9,588 bases of DNA from CAYPZU01 sp964415395 (GTDB lineage Bacteria; Chlamydiota; Chlamydiia; Chlamydiales; SM23-39): contig CAYPZU010000074.1 of the NCBI GenBank assembly GCA_964415395.1, positions 1-9,588 on the forward strand, in the 5' to 3' direction. This document shows positions 5,941 to 9,588 of the stretch, piece by piece. The notes under the pieces were generated by a model that was not told the origin of the DNA, made no database searches, and saw only the letters and a list, made by a program, of their open reading frames with translations. How positions within the stretch are numbered: the stretch's first letter is position 1; every line of letters starts with the position of its first letter. Both the position numbers and the translations under genes were made by a program.

Positions 5941-7040
5941 TGTTTTAACGGAATCAGATTCGCTGTTTCGATCGAATCGTCTGCCTTGCAAAATTCCCTG
6001 ATAAAATGTTCTGGCGAGCTCTCGCGAAAGCCCCTGGCCATGGGCCGGCTATCGAAATAGAAGCTGATCAAAAATTGGATTCCTCCCGGAACATTCCGCC
6101 ACTTCGCCCCAAAGGTTGGATTGGCCCGGATCCATTCGTCTTTCAACGACTCTGCAAAATCTTTTTTCCTGCAGGGAGCTCTCAGGACGTCGACCCCTGT
6201 TTTCAAGGAGGGAGCCCAAATCCAGCCTCCCAGAGCCGCTTGAGCTGCAAACAGACTCTTTGCTCCGAGGGAAACAGCCGAGGAGCTTAAGGAAGCCCAC
6301 GACTGAGGGTTCAAAGCGCCGACAGCGTACAGGTAAGCTGTGTTTGCCAGGCCATTGAGGCAGCCCTGCGCCCATGTTCTCTTCACGACGGCATTTCCCT
6401 GGAGGATCAGGGGGAGGAACACTTCTTCGGCGATCTGTTTTCTCGCTTGGATGGACTCGCGAGAGCCTGGCGCCCGATAGGCGCCGATTTCCAAAACATG
6501 TCCCATAGCTGTTGGAGCGCAGGAGAAGGCCCAGGGGATGTAGCTGGCCGCAGAAAGCCCTTTCCCTACGACTCTCGCTGTTCTCGAATTCGACTGGCTT
6601 AACGATTGGCCTCTCTCGAACATTCCGTGGGATGTTTCGCTGATTTTCCGGCCCGCCCATTTAAATCCCCATCCGACGATGCCCGTTGTGCAGCCGACGA
6701 CGTCGATTCCGTCTTTCACCTCGCCAAGCAAAGCCGCCAGCTCTTCAATCGCTTGCCAGTCTTCCCCCGAAATCCCTTCCTGATTCCCTTTTTTCACCAG
6801 GCTCGCGGCTTTCCGGATGGCTCGGTCTGTTTCGCGGTAGGCCTCGGCCAGGCACGCCATTTCATAGTGTTCGCCGCTGCACCAATAGGCGACAGCCCGG
6901 CTCGCTAAAGGCCGTGTTACGGCGTCTCTTGCCCGGATCGGCAAAGCCAGAATCATTTTAGCCGCCTGAATCGGCCTCGGTTCCTCGGCCTTTGGCGAAG
7001 AAGCAGCCGATCTGTCTGGCCCTATTGCGTATACGCTCAT
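5922..7040 (-). CDS. Hypothetical protein, 372 residues, no recognised domain
   Basis: I do not recognise this protein. It has no signal peptide and a Pro/Ala/Ser-rich, probably flexible first 25 residues. A charged helical stretch lies at about 60-108, and three Gly/Ala-rich hydrophobic segments lie near 110-130, 162-188 and 225-275. The C-terminal 290-350 is polar. The segments are too polar for confident transmembrane helices, but membrane association is possible. The long N-terminal helical part with a polar tail could suit a secreted host-directed protein, although nothing proves it. The start at 7040 has GGAG 5 nt upstream in a good ribosome site. The last five codons (A-G-E-R-N) and the stop are supplied by the complement of the tRNA-Thr 3' end, so the native C-terminus may have been altered by an earlier rearrangement. 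Codon-level composition is like the left-hand genes. Confidence 0.7.
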   Translation of the reverse strand: MSVYAIGPDRSAASSPKAEEPRPIQAAKMILALPIRARDAVTRPLASRAVAYWCSGEHYEMACLAEAYRETDRAIRKAASLVKKGNQEGISGEDWQAIEELAALLGEVKDGIDVVGCTTGIVGWGFKWAGRKISETSHGMFERGQSLSQSNSRTARVVGKGLSAASYIPWAFSCAPTAMGHVLEIGAYRAPGSRESIQARKQIAEEVFLPLILQGNAVVKRTWAQGCLNGLANTAYLYAVGALNPQSWASLSSSAVSLGAKSLFAAQAALGGWIWAPSLKTGVDVLRAPCRKKDFAESLKDEWIRANPTFGAKWRNVPGGIQFLISFYFDSRPMARGFRESSPEHFIREFCKADDSIETANLIPLKHAGERN

Positions 7041-7199
7041 ACATCTCCGTCATAAACGGCCGAAGAGTTTATCATGTCTCCATCAATATCCGTGACTGAA
7101 AAAGAAGAATTTAAAATCGCCCTGTTCGCAGAAGATGGTTGAGAGTAAAGGGCATATTTTGGTAAGCTCAGACCTTCGTTTTTGTTCCAGATTTTCAAA

Positions 7200-7209
7200 N
7201 NNNNNNNNN
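7200..7209. other. Assembly gap (10 N)
   Basis: Ten unknown bases cover exactly the positions where the first ten nucleotides of the second tRNA-Thr should be. If the gap length is real, the 3' acceptor strand predicts GCTGGCG followed by T-A-G, as in copy 1. Ten may instead be an arbitrary placeholder, so continuity across this point is not proven. Confidence 0.99.
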
Positions 7210-7271
7210 CTCAATGGTAGAGCATCCGCCTTGTAAGCGGACGGTTGAGGGTTCAAGTCCTTTCGCCAGCA
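7200..7271 (+). tRNA. tRNA-Thr (anticodon TGT), copy 2, 5' end masked by N
   Basis: From 7210 the D-arm CTCAATGGTAGAGC, a perfect five-pair anticodon stem (TCCGC/GCGGA) with loop CTTGTAA (TGT at 7232-7234), the T-arm and acceptor strand CGCCAGC plus discriminator A (7271) are visible. The last 30 nt are nearly identical to copy 1, while the anticodon stem differs. The acceptor 5' strand lies in the N run, so the boundary at 7200 is inferred. It heads a two-tRNA unit with tRNA-Tyr. Confidence 0.9.
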
Positions 7272-7291
7272 ATTCTCTCTCCATCTTTTCT

Positions 7292-7373
7292 GGGGGTGTC
7301 GCATAGCGGCAATTGCAGGGGACTGTAAATCCCCCGACTTCGGTCTTCGGTGGTTCGAGTCCACTCGCCCCCA
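7292..7373 (+). tRNA. tRNA-Tyr (anticodon GTA)
   Basis: This is an 82-nt class II tRNA. The acceptor GGGGGTG (7292-7298) pairs with CGCCCCC (7366-7372) with one G-U pair, and discriminator A is at 7373. The anticodon stem GGGGA/TCCCC carries GTA at 7325-7327. A long variable arm (CGACTTCGGTCTTCG region) and T-arm GGTGGTTCGAGTCCACT are present. CCA is not encoded. It lies 20 bp after tRNA-Thr copy 2 and 6 bp before a terminator. Confidence 0.97.
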
Positions 7374-7379
7374 AAAAAT

Positions 7380-7411
7380 GGCCCAGCTTTTGCTGGGCCT
7401 TTTTATTTTTT
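7380..7411 (+). terminator. Intrinsic terminator of the tRNA-Thr/tRNA-Tyr unit
   Basis: A perfect 8-bp stem GGCCCAGC/GCTGGGCC (7380-7387 and 7392-7399) with a TTTT loop is followed by a 12-nt run of T broken by one A (7400-7411). It is preceded by a run of A, so it could also work in the opposite direction. Confidence 0.93.
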
Positions 7412-7447
7412 GGGGGCGAGGAAGCCCCGTTTGTGATCGCGCACATC

Positions 7448-7549
7448 GGTCGGTTTTGCCCGCGCAAAACAACGACCTCAGCCAGATCTCGCCACGCGAC
7501 CCGAATTGTCGGGTCGCTTACCTTCGCAAGCTCAGGTAGGCGGATCTGG
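7448..7549. repeat. Cluster of strong inverted repeats with a three-way-junction layout
   Basis: This is part of the 340-bp stretch (7412-7750) that holds no convincing gene. First, a 12-bp hairpin: GGTCG-GTTTTGC (7448-7459) pairs with GCAAAAC-CGACC (7464-7477) with an AA bulge. Second, CCAGATC..GCC (7482-7493) pairs with GGC.GATCTGG (7539-7549) and encloses two hairpins, a perfect 9-bp GCGACCCGA/TCGGGTCGC (7496-7517) and TACCT/AGGTA (7519-7538). A smaller GGGGC/GCCCC pair is at 7413-7428. Possible roles include a structured RNA, a mobile-element end or a mosaic repeat. I do not recognise it as a known family. Confidence 0.6.
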
Positions 7550-7554
7550 GGACT

Positions 7555-7663
7555 CGAATTCCCCGCGATGTTTTTGCTTTGCAAAAACCGAGGGGAATCG
7601 CCGGCCAGGGTGCACCCCGTAGGGGAGGAGGTAGGACAAAATCGCTTTAGGCGATTTTGCCGA
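7555..7663 (+). repeat. Dispersed hairpin repeat, copy 1 (about 110 bp)
   Basis: This element begins CGAATTCCCC and ends GCGATTTTGCCGA. It shares about 94 percent identity with 8802-8911 (six substitutions and one A insertion). It contains an outer stem CGA-TTCCCC/GGGGAA-TCG around an inner TTTTTGC/GCAAAAA hairpin (7571-7587), a GGGTGCACCC palindrome, and a perfect 9-bp CAAAATCGC/GCGATTTTG hairpin at the end. It lies directly after the inverted-repeat cluster. No target-site duplication or transposase is visible, so a non-autonomous or REP-like element is the best description. Confidence 0.85.
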
Positions 7664-7674
7664 TATAGTGCGGT

Positions 7675-7718
7675 GACGGAAATCTTGAAGTGGATCCGTC
7701 AATTTGGAAAAGTCCAAA
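7675..7718. repeat. Two small inverted repeats
   Basis: GACGGA (7675-7680) pairs with TCCGTC (7695-7700). TTTGGA (7703-7708) pairs with TCCAAA (7713-7718). They lie between the dispersed repeat and the 3' end of the RING-like gene and could end that gene's transcript, but no T run follows on the minus strand. Confidence 0.4.
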
Positions 7719-7750
7719 AGGTGTAGGATCCGACTGATCGGGGTATATTC

Positions 7751-8527
7751 TTAGATATCCCCTTTGGCTTTCAAATAAACAAACACAGGTGACAAGCAGC
7801 CTAGGATTAAAGCGGCGAAAAGAGCTAAAACTTTCTTTTCACAAGAGGTCAGTGGTGTGATTTCAGGGGGCACATACGCATAAGGATTGTGATCCGGCCG
7901 AAAGGGATGGAGGTGCTCCGGGTACATAGAAAGGCCCCGCCCATATTCCAGAATCCCATTACGGGGAATAACAACAGCTTGCATATCACCATCCGGAATA
8001 GCAACACCCTGTATATCAGCACCTGGAGTAGCAACAACCTGAATGTCGACGTCCGGATCGGCGGGGGCCTGTTCTGGTTCCGGGGCGCCTGCAGCACCCG
8101 CTAGCGGAGAAGGTCTTTCAGTTCTCAAACCGCACTCTTTGCTCATAGAAGAAGCAGCATGTATCAGGGTATCGGCATTCGCTACTTTGTCACCACATTC
8201 ACCACAAGTTTTAGACTCTTTTAAATTTCCTACAAGACATTTGAGATGATAAGGATGATCGTAATTTTGAGCGGGATCGCTTTGATCAGGAAGCGGTACG
8301 AAATTAATCGTTCGGGACGAACCGCTCGCTGAGCCGCTTGCTGGTGAAAAGTGGCAGACTCCTCTATCTAGCCGATTTAAGGGATTTGTAAATATGCATT
8401 GAGAACACTGAGTGCATCTGTCCACTACGTCATTAGTGGAGATTGCGATGCCGCCAGGTGGAGTCGCAACTGGACAAAGAGTAAACGGTTTTGTTAGGGA
8501 ATCAAATATTGCTGAACACGATGACAT
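7751..8527 (-). CDS. RING-like zinc-binding protein with C-terminal membrane anchor
   Basis: This 258-residue protein has cysteine/histidine spacing like a RING finger. CTQCSQC at 38-44 is followed by IFTNPLN; then come C58-H59, HPYHLKCL at 91-98 (H91, H94, C97) and CGEC at 108-111 (C108, C111). The second half, HxYHxxCLxxNLxxxxTCxxC, closely resembles the RING-H2 pattern. The usual third cysteine just before H91 is missing (Y89/D90), so C58 or C44 may serve instead, or the fold is a divergent treble-clef. Residues 159-189 are three copies of a 10-residue D-(I/M)-Q-x-V repeat. A hydrophobic helix at about 233-252 followed by KAKGDI suggests tail anchoring. I infer a possible ubiquitin-ligase-type effector, a class known to be expanded in amoeba-associated chlamydiae. 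The gene is more AT-rich than its neighbours, which suggests transfer. Confidence 0.72.
   Translation of the reverse strand: MSSCSAIFDSLTKPFTLCPVATPPGGIAISTNDVVDRCTQCSQCIFTNPLNRLDRGVCHFSPASGSASGSSRTINFVPLPDQSDPAQNYDHPYHLKCLVGNLKESKTCGECGDKVANADTLIHAASSMSKECGLRTERPSPLAGAAGAPEPEQAPADPDVDIQVVATPGADIQGVAIPDGDMQAVVIPRNGILEYGRGLSMYPEHLHPFRPDHNPYAYVPPEITPLTSCEKKVLALFAALILGCLSPVFVYLKAKGDI
7965..8054. repeat. Three 30-bp tandem repeats inside the RING-like gene
   Basis: The copies are 7965-7994, 7995-8024 and 8025-8054, each beginning GGA(A/G)TA and ending CC or CT. They encode three in-frame copies of a 10-residue unit with the core D-(I/M)-Q-x-V-x-(T/I)-P. The unit is a multiple of three, so copy-number change would lengthen or shorten the linker without a frameshift. 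Confidence 0.85.
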
Positions 8528-8542
8528 GTGTATTTCTCTTTT

Positions 8543-8570
8543 ATAATAAATTTTAATGAATTTTACACAA
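8543..8570 (-). promoter_or_regulatory. Candidate promoter of the RING-like gene
   Basis: In a very AT-rich stretch the minus strand has TTGTGT (8570-8565) and TATTAT (8548-8543) 16 bp apart; TATAAA (8545-8540) is an alternative -10. An AAGAGA-type weak ribosome site precedes the ATG at 8527. The AT-rich block (8528-8603) separates this gene from the divergent acetyltransferase remnant. Confidence 0.35.
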
Positions 8571-8603
8571 ATTATAAATTTAAAACAATGTTTTGTTAAT
8601 CGG

Positions 8604-8798
8604 ATGTCCCGATTCTTCGATTACGAGCGGTATACATTCCGCCTCATTCTCCGCCCCTGGCGCAGCGCCGACTACGAACTGTTCGCCCGACTCAACGCCG
8701 ACACGCGCGTCATGGAATATTTCCCCAAAATCTTGGACCGCGCCGAGAAGGATAAGAAATCCAATGGCACTTTCCTAGAGATTCGAAGCAAAAAATAA
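8604..8798 (+). pseudogene. GNAT acetyltransferase remnant (5' fragment only)
   Basis: Only the N-terminal part of a RimJ/RimL-type GNAT N-acetyltransferase is left. FRLILRPWR..DYELFARLNADTRVMEYFPKIL, about 40 residues in, matches the usual first strand and helix of the family (L-x-L-R-x-W, F-A-x-L-N-A-D-x-x-V-M-x-y-f). Homology fades after DRAEKD, and the frame ends after 64 residues, versus roughly 170-180 in the family. The acetyl-CoA binding motif (R/Q-x-x-G-x-G/A) is absent. The ATG at 8604 has no good ribosome site, and an upstream ATG at 8556 lies in AT-rich sequence unlike the gene. The open frame ends 3 bp before the second dispersed repeat copy, which suggests deletion or recombination at that element. 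No function is expected. Confidence 0.75.
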
Positions 8799-8801
8799 GC
8801 C

Positions 8802-8911
8802 CGAATTCCCCGCGATGTTTTTGCTTTGCAAAAAACCGTGGGGAATCGCCGGCCAGGGTGCACCCCGCAGGCGAGGAGGTGGGACAAAATCGCGCTAGGC
8901 GATTTTGCCGA
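8802..8911 (+). repeat. Dispersed hairpin repeat, copy 2
   Basis: This has the same orientation and length as copy 1. Most differences fall outside the stems: the final hairpin keeps CAAAATCGC/GCGATTTTG while the loop changes from TTTAG to GCTAG, and the first element keeps both stems. One change breaks a possible CCCC/GGGG pairing that copy 1 has in its middle part, but the GGGTGCACCC palindrome is intact. It begins just after the truncated acetyltransferase frame. Confidence 0.85.
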
Positions 8912-8948
8912 GAGGGCGTCCCGCGCGTGGCGGAGCTCACGTGTGCAG

Positions 8949-8994
8949 GAAACGGGGATTAGGGGGGAAAGGGGATTTCCCTTTCCCCCGTTTC
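8949..8994 (-). other. Strong G/C-rich hairpin downstream of dus, possible terminator
   Basis: A perfect 11-bp stem GGGGGAAAGGG/CCCTTTCCCCC (8963-8973 and 8979-8989) has a GATTT loop and is flanked by GAAACG (8949-8954) and CGTTTC (8989-8994). It lies 10 bp after the dus stop codon on the minus strand. There is no T run after the stem in either direction, so termination or mRNA 3'-end protection is only inferred. Confidence 0.45.
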
Positions 8995-9003
8995 TCGATT
9001 CGA

Positions 9004-9588
9004 TTACCTTGCCTCATCTGACAACCACTCTGTTTCCAGGAGCGACTTCGCGAACGCGAGGAAGGATTGAGGGTCGGGAAGGGAGGAGGTCAGGATCGAC
9101 TGGCGCTTTTCAAGCAATCGAGCGTTTCCTTTGAAGATAAAGCCGAGAAGCTGCTTGAGCTTGTTCACTGCCGTTTTCATGGGCGTTTCAGGCGGGATTG
9201 AGCTTAGGTAGACGTCGAAATAGCGAACCAGATCTTCCCATTTGGGCTGATACGGAATGCCGGAAAAATAGGCCTTGATTTGATGGAAGATGAAGGGGTT
9301 GATGATGCTTCCCCGGCCGATCATCAGGCCGTCGCAGCCTGTTTGATGCAGCATGTCGAGCGCGTTTTGGACGTTGAGGATGTCTCCGTTGCCGATGAGG
9401 GGGATCTTGAGGAATGCTTTTGCCTCGGCGATCAGATCCCAGTTGGCGGGAGGGCCGTAGCCGTCGGCTTTTGTTCGGGGATGGAGCGTGATGTAGCGGA
9501 CGCCCGTCTCCTGAGCGGCCGATAGATTCTCTTTAAAGAGAGAGGTGTCCTCATATCCGGAACGCATTTTGATTGTAACCGGAATCGA
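9004..9588 (-). CDS. dus: tRNA-dihydrouridine synthase (Dus), C-terminal part
   Basis: This flavoenzyme reduces specific uridines in tRNA to dihydrouridine using FMN and NADPH. The gene runs off the right edge: the frame continues upstream of the first visible ATG (9567) to 9588 as S-I-P-V-T-I-K, and PVTIKMRSGY is the conserved FMN-barrel strand. So 194 residues of about 310-330 are visible. Further motifs in order are ITLHPRTKADGYGPPANWDLI (His and Arg near FMN), PLIGNGDI, and GCDGLMIGRGSIINPFIF (FMN phosphate binding). The C-terminal helical tRNA-binding domain is complete to the stop at 9004. The catalytic cysteine lies in the missing N-terminal half. I cannot assign the DusA/B/C subgroup securely. 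A G/C-rich hairpin follows the stop. Confidence 0.95.
   Translation of the reverse strand, partial: SIPVTIKMRSGYEDTSLFKENLSAAQETGVRYITLHPRTKADGYGPPANWDLIAEAKAFLKIPLIGNGDILNVQNALDMLHQTGCDGLMIGRGSIINPFIFHQIKAYFSGIPYQPKWEDLVRYFDVYLSSIPPETPMKTAVNKLKQLLGFIFKGNARLLEKRQSILTSSLPDPQSFLAFAKSLLETEWLSDEAR

Noticed and set aside
5868..7271. tRNA-Thr copies as attachment sites of an integrated element
   Set aside because: Both copies are whole tRNAs with different anticodon stems, and there is no integrase or phage gene between them.
7083..7584. Two minus-strand open frames of about 129 codons across the tRNA-Thr/tRNA-Tyr region
   Set aside because: They are translations of the complement of the tRNA genes, the terminator and the N run. 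Such frames are well-known false gene calls.
7965..8054. Possible CRISPR array (three 30-bp repeats)
   Set aside because: The repeats are directly adjacent with no spacers, are in frame inside a gene, and are diverged.
8672..9134. Several short open frames across repeat copy 2
   Set aside because: Similar peptides appear from repeat copy 1 (7532-7717) in the same relative position, so they are translations of the repeat, with no start signals.

Overview
The window comes from a moderately GC-rich bacterial chromosome. It holds compact, ordinary metabolic genes on the left and a patchier accessory stretch on the right. The closest fit I can suggest is a chlamydia-related or otherwise host-associated intracellular bacterium. 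That rests on a TPP-controlled uptake gene (which suggests scavenging of thiamine compounds), a RING-like zinc protein with a C-terminal membrane anchor, and a housekeeping set (surE, ttcA, a SEC-C protein, dus) common in such genomes. No single gene proves the lineage, so the placement is an inference of moderate strength.

Left part (1-5455). The 5' end of a tRNA gene leaves the window on the minus strand. On the plus strand a VanX/DdpX-type D-Ala-D-Ala dipeptidase overlaps a small lipoprotein gene, which converges with and slightly overlaps surE. The minus strand then carries a run of same-direction genes, in transcription order: ttcA (tRNA 2-thiocytidine synthesis), a clear TPP riboswitch, an MHS-type MFS transporter, a PutP-like sodium:proline symporter, and surE. 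The riboswitch lies directly against the MFS start codon. This makes the MFS protein a strong candidate for an importer of thiamine, a thiamine phosphate or a precursor, rather than the osmolyte carrier its sequence family would suggest.

Middle (5456-7411). Two back-to-back promoter-like sequences separate ttcA from a small SEC-C zinc-motif protein. A tRNA-Thr(UGU) gene follows, then an unrecognised 372-residue protein on the minus strand whose last codons lie inside that tRNA. Next come a 10-N assembly gap covering the 5' end of a second tRNA-Thr(UGU), a tRNA-Tyr(GUA), and a strong intrinsic terminator.

Right part (7412-9588). The 340 bases after the terminator have no convincing gene and are a chain of strong inverted repeats. 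The last large unit, about 110 bp, recurs at 8802-8911 with about 94 percent identity. Between the two copies lie a more AT-rich gene for a RING-like zinc-binding protein with a C-terminal membrane segment and an internal 3 x 30-bp tandem repeat, and the amputated 5' end of a GNAT acetyltransferase gene that stops just before the second repeat copy. The window ends inside a tRNA-dihydrouridine synthase gene on the minus strand.

The most interesting items are the riboswitch-controlled MHS transporter with the start codon apparently inside the aptamer P1 helix, the RING-like membrane-anchored protein as a candidate host-directed effector, and the paired hairpin repeats flanking the accessory segment.
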